Shown here: piece by piece, positions 28,776 to 39,881 of the stretch
Position numbering within the stretch: the first letter of the stretch is position 1
How the letters are laid out: each line of letters starts with the position of its first letter
Origin: Sulfitobacter delicatus
GTDB lineage: Bacteria; Pseudomonadota; Alphaproteobacteria; Rhodobacterales; Rhodobacteraceae
Direction of reading: 5' to 3'
Assembly (NCBI RefSeq): GCF_900102535.1
Contig: NZ_FNBP01000004.1
Location: 186,001-250,000, forward strand
DNA: 64,000 nucleotides
Made by a program: the position numbers and the translations under genes
The notes under the pieces: generated by a model
What the model was told of the DNA's origin: nothing
Databases searched by the model: none
Seen by the model: the letters and a program-made list of their open reading frames with translations, nothing else

Positions 28776-29048
28776 ATGGATACTGAAGACGACCCCGAGA
28801 TTATCTTCTCCGAATACACCCAAGCTATTGTCATCCAGGGGCATCATTTCGATGTCGAGATCTACAAGACCACGCTGCACCCAGGCTGGATTCTCTCGGT
28901 CGAGAATGAGTTTGGAACTCTGACCATTTCCGACGACCCGCCCTACCTTGCAGACGGTCTCGCTTGGCGTGCCTTTCAGGCGCTGGTCAGCGATGAAGGC
29001 ATCAAAGCTTTCTTCAACAAGAATGAGCAACGCAAACTGCGGCTCTAA
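28776..29048 (+). CDS. Small passenger protein inside the IS (unknown function)
   Basis: 90-residue acidic soluble protein starting 15 bp after the transposase stop and inside the inverted repeats, so it travels with the element. No signal peptide, membrane segment or DNA-binding motif is visible; aromatic- and Asp/Glu-rich. No family is recognised. It could be a transposition accessory or regulator, or simply a captured gene. Confidence 0.6.
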   Translation: MDTEDDPEIIFSEYTQAIVIQGHHFDVEIYKTTLHPGWILSVENEFGTLTISDDPPYLADGLAWRAFQALVSDEGIKAFFNKNEQRKLRL

Positions 29049-29127
29049 ACTACACCCGCACAGCCAGCCAGGGCTCCGATATCTGAGGTCTACACCCTGT
29101 CAGGCTGTGCTACCGTAAGCGCCCATG

Positions 29128-29160
29128 GTGACATTTCTGGTTTGCGCAACAGGTGACATT
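29128..29160 (-). repeat. Right terminal inverted repeat of the IS
   Basis: Read on the minus strand it begins AATGTCACC, contains GCAAACCAGAAATGTCAC, and aligns to the left repeat with one gap; again two TGTCAC motifs about 24 bp apart. Confidence 0.75.
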
Positions 29161-29303
29161 TCTGAATGGTGTTTACAAAGGACGCGGTTTTACGGGAGGA
29201 CTTCTGCGCTCTTCCCGCCACAGGTGAATTCCAAAGATAGCCCTTGCTGGACAGCGCGGCTTTCGCTCAACTATCACTGGTAAAACGATTTGAGCGAGCC
29301 GCC

Positions 29304-29741
29304 ATGCCTTCTGTCCTGATCCTGAATGGTCCAAACCTCAACCTGCTTGGCACACGCCAGCCTGAGGTCTATGGCTCGACAACCTTAGCAGATATCGAAA
29401 AGCTCTGCACTGCTGAGGCTGCGCGCCTTGAGCTAGAAATCGCCTTTGAACAATCCAACCACGAAGGCGCGTTGATTGATCTGATCCACGCCGCCCGCGG
29501 CACCCATGCTGGGATCATTTTGAACGCCGGCGCCTATACGCATACCTCAATCGCATTGATGGACGCCATCGCCTCCGTCGAGTTGCCATTGGTCGAAGTG
29601 CATCTGAGCAATATCCACGCCCGTGAAAGCTTCCGCCATACGTCCTACATTGCGCCAGTCGCTTTAGGGCAAATCTGCGGCTTCGGGGCGCAAGGCTATG
29701 TCTTGGCGCTTCAGGCACTTAAAGGACATCTTGTAACCTGA
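29304..29741 (+). CDS. aroQ: 3-dehydroquinate dehydratase, type II
   Basis: Third step of the shikimate pathway. 145 residues with the type II signature NGPNLNLLGTRQPEVYG (catalytic Tyr near residue 22, Arg 17), FEQSNHEG, NAGAYTHTS and the HLSNIHARE histidine block. ATG 29304 is used because the family starts at this residue; the open frame extends 20 codons further up without family similarity. Its stop overlaps the LuxR-type gene start by one base. Confidence 0.94.
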   Translation: MPSVLILNGPNLNLLGTRQPEVYGSTTLADIEKLCTAEAARLELEIAFEQSNHEGALIDLIHAARGTHAGIILNAGAYTHTSIALMDAIASVELPLVEVHLSNIHARESFRHTSYIAPVALGQICGFGAQGYVLALQALKGHLVT

Positions 29742-30487
29742 TGGAAATGCGCGACTATTTTCATCGTATCGCGCGTAGCACGACAATCGATACCCTATGG
29801 CAAGCCCATGTTACGCAGATGCGCAACTTCGGCTTTGACCGGCTGATCTATGGCTTTACCCGTTACATGAGCCCGAGTTCTATGGGTGATCCGGCCGATT
29901 TTGTCATCCTGAGCAACCATGACCGCGCCTATCTCGACAAGTTCTTTACCGGCGGGCTCTATCAATATGCACCGATGGTTCGCTGGGCGCTCTCCAACGA
30001 AGGCGCTTGTAGCTGGAGCACCGTGTATCAGACCCCTCCGCAGAACGAGGCCGAGAAACGGGTGATGGAGTTCAATCTCGATATGGGCGTCACGGCGGGT
30101 TATACGCTGAGTTTTAAGACCACGTCAGCGCGTTCGAAGGGGGCCATTGCCCTGACTGCCAAACGAGGCACCTCGCAGGAGGACGTAGACGCGCTTTGGG
30201 CGCTGCACGGGGCTGACATCCAATTGATGAACGAGATGGCGCATCTCAAGATCATGTCCCTGCCCCATCATAACCCAGCCCGGAGCCTTACGCGGCGACA
30301 GCGCGAAGCGCTGGAATGGGTCGGCGACGGTAAGACAACGCGAGATATTGCGCTTCTGATGGGCCTTACCCCGGCGACGGTGGAAAAACACCTGCGTTTG
30401 GCGCGCGAAGCGTTGTCTGTGGAGACCACCGCACAGGCTGTTTTGAAAGCTGCGTTTTCCAATCAGATCTTCATGGTGGAAACATGA
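29741..30487 (+). CDS. LuxR-family regulator with autoinducer-binding-like domain
   Basis: 248 residues: N-terminal autoinducer-binding-like domain (about 15-165) and C-terminal GerE/LuxR helix-turn-helix (about 185-240, LTRRQREALEWVGDGKTTRD then GLTPATVEKHLRLAREAL). No luxI-type synthase gene is in the window, so this is a LuxR solo here. The one-base overlap with aroQ implies translational coupling. Ligand and targets are unknown; roseobacters use both long-chain and aryl acyl-homoserine lactones. Confidence 0.85.
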   Translation: MEMRDYFHRIARSTTIDTLWQAHVTQMRNFGFDRLIYGFTRYMSPSSMGDPADFVILSNHDRAYLDKFFTGGLYQYAPMVRWALSNEGACSWSTVYQTPPQNEAEKRVMEFNLDMGVTAGYTLSFKTTSARSKGAIALTAKRGTSQEDVDALWALHGADIQLMNEMAHLKIMSLPHHNPARSLTRRQREALEWVGDGKTTRDIALLMGLTPATVEKHLRLAREALSVETTAQAVLKAAFSNQIFMVET

Positions 30488-30618
30488 CAACCTGAGGTAT
30501 GGAATACCCTACTCGATACCCGCTTTGCGATAATACATGATCATTTCAGCCCCGCTGGTTGTAAGCCAGTAGGCAACGGCTCTTGACCCCTTGCAATACC
30601 AAGGCTCTCTTCGGGTCG

Positions 30619-30657
30619 CCGGTCTCAGCCAGGTTTATTCTTCACCTGGCTGACCGG
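30619..30657. other. Long hairpin in the luxR-tsf gap
   Basis: Stem of about 14 bp (CAGCCAGGT/ACCTGGCTG extended by CCGGT/ACCGG across a 2-nt bulge) with a ~9-nt loop. No T tract on either strand, so not a classical terminator; may be part of a structured RNA or a late 3' end of the luxR transcript. Confidence 0.45.
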
Positions 30658-30691
30658 GTCTCGGGCTCCGGCTCATTCCCTCCAAGGAACG

Positions 30692-30725
30692 AAAAAAGGC
30701 GGCGCACCCCGGTGCACCGCCTTCT
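30692..30725 (-). terminator. Rho-independent terminator of rpsB-tsf
   Basis: On the minus strand AGGCGGTGCACC/GGTGCGCCGCCT stem followed by TTTTTTCG, 22 bp after the tsf stop. Strong. Confidence 0.85.
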
Positions 30726-30746
30726 TCCAATACTACGCAGCTTGGC

Positions 30747-31622
30747 TTAGCCTTTAGCGGCTTTGGCCACTTCAGCTGCGAAGTCTTCTTTGACAACTTC
30801 GATGCCTTCGCCAACTTCGAGGCGCACGAAGCCAGTGATGGTCGCACCTGCTTCTTCGGCAGCTTTGCCGACGGTCAGGTCAGGGTTCACTACGAAGGAT
30901 TGATTCAGCAGTGTCACTTCGGACATGTACTTCTGCATCCGGCCGGTGATCATCTTTTCGATCACGGCTTCGGGCTTGCCGCTCTCACGGGCGATGTCCA
31001 TCTGGACCTGCTTTTCTTTTTCGACAACCGCCGGGTCCAGATCTGCTTCAGAGAGCGACGCTGGGTTCACAGCTGCGATGTGCATTGCAACCTGCTTGCC
31101 AAAGGCTTCGTCGCCGCCGTTCATGGCAACCAGAACGCCGATCTTGCCCATGCCGGGTGCGGCCGCGTTGTGCACGTAGGAGACTACGGTCTCGCCATCA
31201 ATGCTCTTCATGCGACGCAGGGACATGTTTTCGCCGATCTTGGCGATGGCATCGGTGATGGTGGTCTCAACGGTCTTGCCGTTGATCTCAGCCGCTTTCA
31301 GCGCTTCGACATCGTCTGTCTTCAGAGCTGCGTCGGCGATGTTGCTGACCATCGACTGGAATTCAGCGTTTTTGCCAACGAAGTCGGTTTCGGAGTTCAC
31401 TTCGACCGCGACACCGTGACCGTCTTCGACCTTAACGGCCACAAGACCTTCGGCTGCTGTACGGCCGGATTTCTTGGCCGCTTTGGCCAGACCCTTGGTG
31501 CGCAGCCAGTCAACGGCGGCTTCCATGTCGCCGTCTGTTTCTGTCAGTGCCTTCTTGGCGTCCATCATGCCCGCGCCGGTGCTGTCGCGCAGTTCCTTGA
31601 CCATGGATGCTGTGATTGCCAT
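30747..31622 (-). CDS. tsf: Elongation factor Ts
   Basis: Nucleotide exchange factor that regenerates EF-Tu-GTP. 291 residues: N-terminal UBA-like part ([20 protein letters not shown]), the EF-Ts core with the motif [13 protein letters not shown] and a C-terminal region ending in a Lys/Ala-rich tail. Downstream of rpsB by about 98 bp containing a hairpin. Confidence 0.96.
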   Translation of the reverse strand: MAITASMVKELRDSTGAGMMDAKKALTETDGDMEAAVDWLRTKGLAKAAKKSGRTAAEGLVAVKVEDGHGVAVEVNSETDFVGKNAEFQSMVSNIADAALKTDDVEALKAAEINGKTVETTITDAIAKIGENMSLRRMKSIDGETVVSYVHNAAAPGMGKIGVLVAMNGGDEAFGKQVAMHIAAVNPASLSEADLDPAVVEKEKQVQMDIARESGKPEAVIEKMITGRMQKYMSEVTLLNQSFVVNPDLTVGKAAEEAGATITGFVRLEVGEGIEVVKEDFAAEVAKAAKG

Positions 31623-31680
31623 CTCTTGGTTCTCCTTTGGAAATCGGGGGCAGGCCCAAGGCCCGCAACTAGTGGAAATC

Positions 31681-31700
31681 GGGGCAGGCTACCCTGCCCC
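31681..31700 (-). terminator. Intercistronic hairpin rpsB-tsf
   Basis: 8-bp stem GGGGCAGG/CCTGCCCC with a 4-nt loop; on the minus strand followed by GATTT. Likely partial terminator or attenuator that sets the S2 to EF-Ts ratio. Confidence 0.5.
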
Positions 31701-31720
31701 GTGTTTCAGATCCGTGACGC

Positions 31721-32596
31721 TCAGCCTTCGGCTTTTGCGACGGTCTCTTTCTTGGATTCGATGTCCAGCGGCGCGTCTTTGCCCATGGCATCGTCGTGCA
31801 CAGTCTCTTCGGAAGCATTGCCGATTTCGACGCCGGTGCTCTCTTCGCTTACGGCTTCTTCTTCCGGAGCTTCTTCCATCGCGCCAAGGTCAACGCCTGC
31901 CGCACCCAACTGGGCAGACATGCCGTCGAGCGCTGCGCGAGCGGCCAGATCGCAGTAAAGAGCGATGGCACGTGCGGCGTCGTCGTTGCCTGGGATGATG
32001 TAGTCAATGCCGTCGGGCGAGCAGTTGGTGTCAACCACAGCAACAACCGGGATGCCCAGCTTGTTCGCTTCGGCAACGGCCAGCGCTTCTTTTTTCACGT
32101 CGATGACGAAGAGGAGGTCAGGACGACCGCCCATTTCGCGGATGCCGCCCAAGGACGCTTCCAGTTTGAACTGGTCACGCTCCATGCCAAGACGCTCTTT
32201 CTTGGTCAGACCTTCAAAGCCGCGCTCGGACTGCTCGTCGATGTTTTTCAGACGGTTGATCGACTGCGAAACGGTCTGCCAGTTGGTCAGCGTGCCGCCG
32301 AGCCAACGGTGGTTCATGTAATACTGTGCGCATTTCTCTGCGGCTTCGGCGATCGGCTGGGCAGCCTGACGCTTGGTGCCAACGAAGAGAACGCTGCCGC
32401 CTTTGGCGACGGTGTCACGGATAACTTTCAGCGCATCGTCCAGCATGGGGACGGTCTGCGTGAGGTCCATGATGTGGATGCCGTTGCGTGCGCCGTAGAT
32501 GTACGGTCCCATGCGGGGGTTCCAGCGCTGTGTCTGGTGACCAAAGTGTACGCCTGCTTCAAGCAGTTGGCGCATGGAGAACTCAGGAAGAGCCAT
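31721..32596 (-). CDS. rpsB: 30S ribosomal protein S2
   Basis: 291 residues. Starts at ATG 32596 (family opening [27 protein letters not shown] nine bases upstream), although the frame is open further upstream. Residues 1-225 are the S2 core; the last ~60 residues are an acidic Glu-rich tail, longer than in enterics. A good sigma70-like promoter lies about 120 bp upstream. Forms the rpsB-tsf unit. Confidence 0.96.
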   Translation of the reverse strand: MALPEFSMRQLLEAGVHFGHQTQRWNPRMGPYIYGARNGIHIMDLTQTVPMLDDALKVIRDTVAKGGSVLFVGTKRQAAQPIAEAAEKCAQYYMNHRWLGGTLTNWQTVSQSINRLKNIDEQSERGFEGLTKKERLGMERDQFKLEASLGGIREMGGRPDLLFVIDVKKEALAVAEANKLGIPVVAVVDTNCSPDGIDYIIPGNDDAARAIALYCDLAARAALDGMSAQLGAAGVDLGAMEEAPEEEAVSEESTGVEIGNASEETVHDDAMGKDAPLDIESKKETVAKAEG

Positions 32597-32717
32597 GTCT
32601 TTATACCTTTCCGGTTTAGCCTCATCGGGGGTATGACAGCGACATGCTGCCAACCGGCGGACGTTTTGGGATTTCTCCCCAAAAGGCCCAACCCCGACTG
32701 CGGGTTCAAGTGGGGCG

Positions 32718-32746
32718 CATATATGCCAGCCCGCGCCGCAGCGCAA
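32718..32746 (-). promoter_or_regulatory. Promoter of rpsB-tsf
   Basis: Minus strand: TTGCGC (32741-32746), 17-bp spacer, TATATG (32718-32723). Leaves a 5' leader of roughly 110 nt before rpsB, where S2 autoregulation could act (inference). Confidence 0.55.
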
Positions 32747-32750
32747 GGGC

Positions 32751-33587
32751 TTATTGCGGTTTGAGAGGCGCGCCGCTATGCCCTGCCCGCACCTGCGCTT
32801 CACAGGCCCGCGCGAGGTCTTTACGTCCGGCGAAGTCGGCCACCGGCAACGGCGCGTGATAAATCACCTCCACCGCGCCCTGACGCGGAGCGGCCAAGGT
32901 GGTCAACAGATGTGAGCCAAAGGACATATCGCCCCACCAGCCATAGAAGCGTGGATCAGCACCTGCCGGCGGATGGTAGATAACACTAACCGGTTGCACC
33001 GCGATCTGGTCGCGCAGCGCAGGATCAAAGAATGCCTCAAAAAGCGTTGTTTTAAACGTAAGAACTTGCAGCCCGTCGGTGCTGGTGCCTTCGGGGAAGA
33101 ACAACAGCTTATGCCCCGCCATGAGGCGCGTGCGGAAGATATCCGTCTGATTGCGCGCTTCGGCCCGGTCGCGGCGGATAAAGACGGTGCCCGTGGCCCG
33201 CGCGAGCCAGCCAATGCCCGGCCAACCGGCTACCTCGGACTTCGAGACAAAGTAGATGCGTTTGGCCGCGTTCAGCGCAAAGATATCGAGCCAAGACGTA
33301 TGGTTGGCCACAACCGCCCCGCGCCCCTCCATCGGAGCGCCGCGCTGGATAAAGCGCATCCCAAGCAGGCGAAAGGCCGTTCGGCAGACAAACTGCGTAA
33401 TAAAGGGTGTGACAGGCCGCTGCACGCCGTAGAGCGGTTGCTCTATAAGTCGCAGCAACAACAGGATCAGCAAGCCGCCGAACACCAAAACTGCCAGCGC
33501 AAGCCCGCGCAGCAGCAGGAGCAACAGCCCTAGCGGCGTCAGCCGAAATCGCGGCGGGGGTTGGTCGCTGTCCCAAGTCGTGGTCAC
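32751..33587 (-). CDS. olsA: Lyso-ornithine lipid O-acyltransferase (PlsC family, OlsA)
   Basis: 278 residues, one or two N-terminal membrane segments (about 15-45), then the acyltransferase motifs NHTSWLD (I), a block-II arginine region FIRRDR and FPEGTSTDG (III). PlsC-fold enzymes acylate lysophospholipids, but directly after olsB (4-bp overlap) the role is almost certainly adding the second acyl chain to lyso-ornithine lipid at the inner membrane. The rpsB promoter lies at its 3' edge. Confidence 0.85.
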   Translation of the reverse strand: MTTTWDSDQPPPRFRLTPLGLLLLLLRGLALAVLVFGGLLILLLLRLIEQPLYGVQRPVTPFITQFVCRTAFRLLGMRFIQRGAPMEGRGAVVANHTSWLDIFALNAAKRIYFVSKSEVAGWPGIGWLARATGTVFIRRDRAEARNQTDIFRTRLMAGHKLLFFPEGTSTDGLQVLTFKTTLFEAFFDPALRDQIAVQPVSVIYHPPAGADPRFYGWWGDMSFGSHLLTTLAAPRQGAVEVIYHAPLPVADFAGRKDLARACEAQVRAGHSGAPLKPQ

Positions 33588-34342
33588 AGAGCCCCCCCGC
33601 CATAAATGCGCACGCCGCGCGGGCTCATCTGCTGGGTATCAAGGATCAGGCAAACGTCGGTGGTGTTAAAGGCGTGATCCACAAAAGCCCCCTCGCCCAC
33701 GCTGCCGCCGAGCCGCAGATAGGCCTTGATCAGGCTCGGCATCGCCAACATCGCCGCGCGGCGGTCAAGATCAGCCTCGGGGATCAGGTCCATTGACTGG
33801 AAAGCCTTGGCCCGCACCCGCAACTCAGGCGCCGCCAGATGCCGGTGGTGCAAGAGCGATAAGGGCTGAGCCAGGCTCGCGGGATCGGTCCCACGAAAGC
33901 TTGCCACGCCAAATAGCACTTCGATCTCATGCTCCGCCACATATTGCGCGAGCGCGCCCCACAGATGGTGCATTGCAGCCCCCCCGCGATAGGCGGGGTC
34001 GAGGCAGGAGCGGCCCAACTCCAGCAAGCGACGGCCCGAATTGAGCAACGGCGAGAGGTCGTATTCCTCAGCCGAATAGAACCCCCCTGCCCGCGCCGCC
34101 ATATCGCTTCGCATAACCCGGTAGACGCCGGCAAGCTTCCCGTTGCGCTGGTCCATCAACAGCAAATGGTCGAAGTAGGGATCAAAGCGGTCTTGCTCCA
34201 GCCGCGCCGCATGATCGACCATCGCGCCGCTGCCGCCCAGTTCTTCCACAAAAACCTCATAGCGCAGCCGCTGCGCCGCCTGCACATCGGCCTCGGTCTG
34301 GGCCAGTCTGACCTGAAAATCTGCTGCAACGCCGCGCGGCAT
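33584..34342 (-). CDS. olsB: L-ornithine N(alpha)-acyltransferase OlsB
   Basis: 252 residues, GNAT-like fold (acetyltransf_5/hemolysin-like family). Recognisable blocks: AAQRLRYEVFVEELGG near residue 20, AGVYRVMRS, LELGRSCLDPAYRGG and HHLWGALAQY. Transfers a 3-hydroxyacyl group from ACP to ornithine, the first step to phosphate-free ornithine lipids. First gene of olsBA. ATG 34342 is preceded by AGGA. No Pho box was seen upstream. Confidence 0.87.
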   Translation of the reverse strand: MPRGVAADFQVRLAQTEADVQAAQRLRYEVFVEELGGSGAMVDHAARLEQDRFDPYFDHLLLMDQRNGKLAGVYRVMRSDMAARAGGFYSAEEYDLSPLLNSGRRLLELGRSCLDPAYRGGAAMHHLWGALAQYVAEHEIEVLFGVASFRGTDPASLAQPLSLLHHRHLAAPELRVRAKAFQSMDLIPEADLDRRAAMLAMPSLIKAYLRLGGSVGEGAFVDHAFNTTDVCLILDTQQMSPRGVRIYGGGAL

Positions 34343-34375
34343 CGGCCAATCCTGTGCCTATGGAGTGTTCCCCGC

Positions 34376-34404
34376 CTGATAGGCAATCGGCCCGGTCAGC
34401 GCAA
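34376..34404 (-). promoter_or_regulatory. Sigma70-like promoter candidate for olsBA
   Basis: Minus strand: TTGCGC (34399-34404), 17-bp spacer, TATCAG (34376-34381), about 35 bp before the olsB start. Confidence 0.4.
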
Positions 34405-34490
34405 CACTTGCCAAATGCGGCGCCGTTAGGTTACTCTCTTATAGGTTGTGTTAAGAAAAACCTTTTCCATCGTTAAGGATTTGAAAAGGA

Positions 34491-34676
34491 TCATTCGTCA
34501 TCAAAGACCGGCATTAACGCCAAACGAAAGCTGTCTATGACCACTTTACCATGGTCGCGAAAGTTGACCGTCACCTTACCGCCGATATTGCTCTGCACCT
34601 GCCCGGTGCCCCAATCGGGCCGTTCAGGATGCTCCACCAGCATGCCGGGGGTCAGCAGCGCGTTCAGATCTTCCAT
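34491..34676 (-). CDS. DUF3553 domain protein
   Basis: About 61 residues, all of it the DUF3553 domain (MLVEHPERPDWGTGQVQS, then GGKVTVNFRDHGK). Three in-frame ATGs exist (34691, 34682, 34676); 34676 is preferred because AGGAA lies about 6 bases upstream. An SH3/CarD-like small beta fold; in UvrD/PcrA helicases a similar tail module contacts RNA polymerase, so nucleic-acid or polymerase binding is a guess. Starts back to back with chpT. Confidence 0.75.
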   Translation of the reverse strand: MEDLNALLTPGMLVEHPERPDWGTGQVQSNIGGKVTVNFRDHGKVVIDSFRLALMPVFDDE

Positions 34677-34705
34677 AGTCATTCCTGTCACATCGAGGGG
34701 CCATC

Positions 34706-35308
34706 ATGGGCAAACATAACATCGATCTGCCTGCTCTCATCGGCAGCCGCATCTGCCATGACCTGATATCCCCGATTGGGGCCATCAACAACGGGCTGGA
34801 ACTGCTGAATATGTCCGGCAGCGGGGCCGCGCCGGGGCCGGAGCTTGAACTGATCGGCCAAAGCGTTGAGAGCGCCTCGGCTCGGGTGCGTTTCTTCCGC
34901 ATCGCCTTTGGTGCCGCGGGCGAGCAGACCATGGGACAGGTCGAAATCTCCGCCATCCTGCGTGACCTTTTTGCCGGAACACGGTTCGACATCGAATGGA
35001 ACATCGAAGCGCCACAGACCCGCAATTGCGTGCGCATGGTCTTCCTCGCGCTGCTATGTATCGAGACCGCTTTGCATCATGGCGGTCACATCATCATTAC
35101 CGAACAAGGGAACACCTTCCGCCTGCAGGCCACCGCAGACAAGATTGCCATCGACCCAGCCCTTTGGGACCTGATGAGCGATCCCGATCACGAGACGATG
35201 CTTCAGCCCGCGCAGGTGCAATTTGCACTGCTGCCACTGATCGCAGCCGAAAGCGGGCGGCGCGTGACAATGGAAACGTCGGACACCGAATTGACGGTCC
35301 GGTTCTAA
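34706..35308 (+). CDS. chpT: Histidine phosphotransferase ChpT
   Basis: 200 residues. N-terminal helical hairpin with phospho-acceptor His18 in the motif CHDLISPIGAINNGLELL, then a degenerate GHKL-like domain, as in Caulobacter ChpT. It relays phosphate from CckA to CtrA and CpdR, which in Rhodobacterales controls motility, gene-transfer agents and quorum-linked traits. GAGGGG lies 7-12 bases before the start. Only ~14-30 bp separate it from the divergent DUF3553 start, so its promoter must lie inside that gene; a TTGACC-16-TATTGC pair at 34564-34591 is a candidate. Confidence 0.88.
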   Translation: MGKHNIDLPALIGSRICHDLISPIGAINNGLELLNMSGSGAAPGPELELIGQSVESASARVRFFRIAFGAAGEQTMGQVEISAILRDLFAGTRFDIEWNIEAPQTRNCVRMVFLALLCIETALHHGGHIIITEQGNTFRLQATADKIAIDPALWDLMSDPDHETMLQPAQVQFALLPLIAAESGRRVTMETSDTELTVRF

Positions 35309-35311
35309 CGC

Positions 35312-36577
35312 TTAACCGCGCACCGTCCCGTCACCGCGCACGATATATTTGAAGCTCGTTAACTGCGCCGCCCCCACCGGGCCGCGGGCGTGCAGCTTAC
35401 CCGTAGCAATGCCAATCTCCGCGCCCATGCCAAACTCACCACCATCTGCAAATTGAGTGGACGCGTTGTGCATCAGGATCGCCGAATCCAACCCATTCAA
35501 AAATTGCGCAGCGGTCTGAGGGTTCTCGGTCAGAATACAGTCCGTATGACCCGAACCATATTGCCGGATATGATCCATTGCGGCTTCCACACCGCTCACA
35601 CTGCGCGCGGCGACGATCATGTCGAGGTATTCGCGACCCCAATCGTCTTCTTGCGCAGCCTGTGTTCCCGGGATCGCCTGAAGCGTCTTGTCGGCCCGCA
35701 CCTCAACGCCCGCGTCAATCAGAGCGCGGATCACCCCTTGGCCGATGGTTGCTGCAGCTTTCTCGTGGATCAGGAGGCATTCCGCAGCGCCGCAGATACC
35801 TGTGCGGCGGGTCTTGGCGTTCAGCACGACCTTCAGCGCCTTCTCCGGGTCAGCCTCAGCGTCAATATAGATATGAACAATACCTTCGAGATGGGCAAAG
35901 ACCGGGACCCGCGCCTCTTTCTGCACCAGCCCGACCAACCCTTTGCCGCCCCGCGGCACGATGACGTCGATGGTATCGGTCATGGTTAGCATTTCGCGCA
36001 CCGCCGCCCGGTCCCGCGTCGGCACCAGTTGCACCGCATCTTCGGGCAGCCCCGCATCGCGCAGCCCTTTCTGCAAACAGACGTGAATCGCGCGGGATGA
36101 ATGAAATCCCTCGGACCCGCCCCGCAGGATCACTGCATTGCCCGCCTTCAAACAAAGCGCACCTGCGTCCGCTGTCACGTTGGGGCGCGATTCATAGATC
36201 ACGCCGATAACGCCGAGGGGCGTCCGCACGCGTTGAATGTTCAGTCCGGACGGCTGGTCCCAATCCGCAATGACCTCGCCCACCGGATCGGCCTGCTCGG
36301 CCACAGACCGCAGCCCGTCGACCATGCCTCGGATACGGTCTTCGTCTAGCATGAGACGGTCCATCATCGAGTCCGACAGGCCTTTCTCGCGGCCAAATTC
36401 CATGTCTTTGGCATTCGCCTCAATAATCGCACTGCGGTTTTTCCAAACCGCTTCAGCTGCGCTGATGAGAGCTGCGTGTTTGCGTTCGGCGCTGGCATTC
36501 GCCAGTTCCACCGCGGCTGCCCGCGCGCGAGCGCCAATATCGGCCATTAGCTCGGGAATGTTTTCGTTATCATTCAT
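35312..36577 (-). CDS. proA: Gamma-glutamyl phosphate reductase
   Basis: Second step of proline synthesis, reducing glutamyl-5-phosphate with NADPH. 421 residues of the aldehyde dehydrogenase superfamily; the catalytic cysteine lies in [17 protein letters not shown], and the opening region has the conserved [13 protein letters not shown]. Follows proB by 30 bp; convergent with chpT with 3 bp between stops. Confidence 0.95.
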   Translation of the reverse strand: MNDNENIPELMADIGARARAAAVELANASAERKHAALISAAEAVWKNRSAIIEANAKDMEFGREKGLSDSMMDRLMLDEDRIRGMVDGLRSVAEQADPVGEVIADWDQPSGLNIQRVRTPLGVIGVIYESRPNVTADAGALCLKAGNAVILRGGSEGFHSSRAIHVCLQKGLRDAGLPEDAVQLVPTRDRAAVREMLTMTDTIDVIVPRGGKGLVGLVQKEARVPVFAHLEGIVHIYIDAEADPEKALKVVLNAKTRRTGICGAAECLLIHEKAAATIGQGVIRALIDAGVEVRADKTLQAIPGTQAAQEDDWGREYLDMIVAARSVSGVEAAMDHIRQYGSGHTDCILTENPQTAAQFLNGLDSAILMHNASTQFADGGEFGMGAEIGIATGKLHARGPVGAAQLTSFKYIVRGDGTVRG

Positions 36578-36607
36578 CAGCTTACAGTCCTATTCTAAAG
36601 TATCGGC

Positions 36608-38766
<2,159 letters not shown>

Positions 38767-39309
38767 CTACAGCTTGCGGCTATAGGTCCATGTGGGTACG
38801 GCAGCATCGCGGGCCAAGCAATAGGTTTCCGCGTCACCGAGATAGACAAAACCCGCATTGGTCAGCACTTTGGCCGAGGCCGGGTTGTCGTGGAATACAG
38901 AGGCAAAGAGCGCGTCATTGCCCAGAGGGTTAGCATCGACCAGCGCTTGAACGGCGTCTGAGGCCAGATGGGTGTTCCAGAAGGCAGGTGCGACCCAATA
39001 GCCGACCTCTGACTGGTTGCGATCAAGCCGGGTTAGGGAAATGACCCCCATGACTTCGGAACTATCCGCGCGGGTGCCGTCCATAACCCAGACGTCCTCT
39101 TCACGGTCGTCCGACATCGCACGACTGATATAGGCCTCGACACTGCCGGGGGGCAGCGGGTGCGGGATCGACGAGGTCGCTTTGGCAACGCGCGGGTCGC
39201 TCGCGTACATCTCAATCAGACCAAGGTCAGACCGGCGCACTGGGCGCAAATCAAAACGCTCGGTCTCGATCACGGGTTGGTTCACGATGGGTTCCATCTG
39301 CATCGTCAT
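38767..39309 (-). CDS. GNAT-family N-acetyltransferase (RimJ-like)
   Basis: 180 residues starting at ATG 39309 behind a strong GGAGGAGGAAC. GNAT fold of the acetyltransf_3/RimJ type: TERFDLRPVRRSDL near the start, EVGYWVAPAFW and the terminal NAGFVYLGDAE block. It lies between rpmA and obgE, an arrangement seen in relatives. Substrate unknown; a ribosomal-protein N-terminus is possible given the neighbours, but this is inference. Confidence 0.83.
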   Translation of the reverse strand: MTMQMEPIVNQPVIETERFDLRPVRRSDLGLIEMYASDPRVAKATSSIPHPLPPGSVEAYISRAMSDDREEDVWVMDGTRADSSEVMGVISLTRLDRNQSEVGYWVAPAFWNTHLASDAVQALVDANPLGNDALFASVFHDNPASAKVLTNAGFVYLGDAETYCLARDAAVPTWTYSRKL

Positions 39310-39599
39310 GTTCCTCCTCCGAACAGACCGAATGAGGGGCCGGCAGCCATAATGGCCACCCCTGCCCCGATCAGGCGAACACGCCGCACAACTGCAGCAT
39401 GACATTCGGCATAAACCTCCCTGCCGAACGTAACGAATTCGCAAAATCCAAGCGGCAAAAGACCGATACGGTCAAAGTCGCTGGTGGGCCAAAATGGCCC
39501 GTTACTTGATGTTAAATACATGGGAATGTTCCCGGAAAAAGAAAAGGGACCGGCGGTATCGCCGATCCCTGAATTTTTTCAAACCATCTAGGGTACGGC
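39310..39599. other. Gap between the GNAT gene and rpmA
   Basis: 290 bp with the rpmA terminator near its right end and the presumed promoter for the GNAT-obgE-proBA genes. No ORF is supported. Confidence 0.5.
39536..39570 (-). terminator. Rho-independent terminator of rplU-rpmA
   Basis: Minus strand stem GGGATCGGCG/CGCCGGTCCC with loop ATAC, followed by TTTTCTTTTTCC. Confidence 0.85.
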
Positions 39600-39869
39600 T
39601 TATTCAGCGGCCTCCGCGCGTGGCAGAACCGAAATAAACGTGCGGTTTTTCAGACCCTTGTGGAAGGTCACAGCGCCGTCAACGGTTGCAAAGATCGTGT
39701 GATCCTTGCCCATGCCAACGCCTGCGGCTGGCCAAAACTTGGTGCCGCGCTGACGCACGATGATGTTGCCAGGAATAACGGCTTCGCCGCCATATTTCTT
39801 AACGCCAAGGCGACGACCAGCTGAGTCGCGCCCGTTACGGGATGAACCGCCTGCTTTTTTATGTGCCAT
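39600..39869 (-). CDS. rpmA: 50S ribosomal protein L27
   Basis: 89 residues; [20 protein letters not shown] start, [15 protein letters not shown] core. The N-terminal tail reaches the peptidyl-transferase centre. 12 bp after rplU. Confidence 0.97.
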   Translation of the reverse strand: MAHKKAGGSSRNGRDSAGRRLGVKKYGGEAVIPGNIIVRQRGTKFWPAAGVGMGKDHTIFATVDGAVTFHKGLKNRTFISVLPRAEAAE

Positions 39870-39881
39870 CTCGGTCTCTCC

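Larger units (their letters stand above)
27349..29160 (+). mobile_element. ISNCY/IS1202-type insertion sequence with passenger gene
   Basis: About 1.81-kb element bounded by imperfect inverted repeats that begin AATGTCACC on the left and end GGTGACATT on the right. It contains a DDE transposase and a 90-codon passenger ORF. No clear target-site duplication is seen in the flanks, so exact ends are approximate or the copy is old. It sits between phoB and aroQ and interrupts no recognisable gene. Confidence 0.8.

Noticed and set aside
34343..34490. Pho box upstream of olsB
   Set aside because: No CTGTCA-type repeats at 11-bp spacing on either strand.
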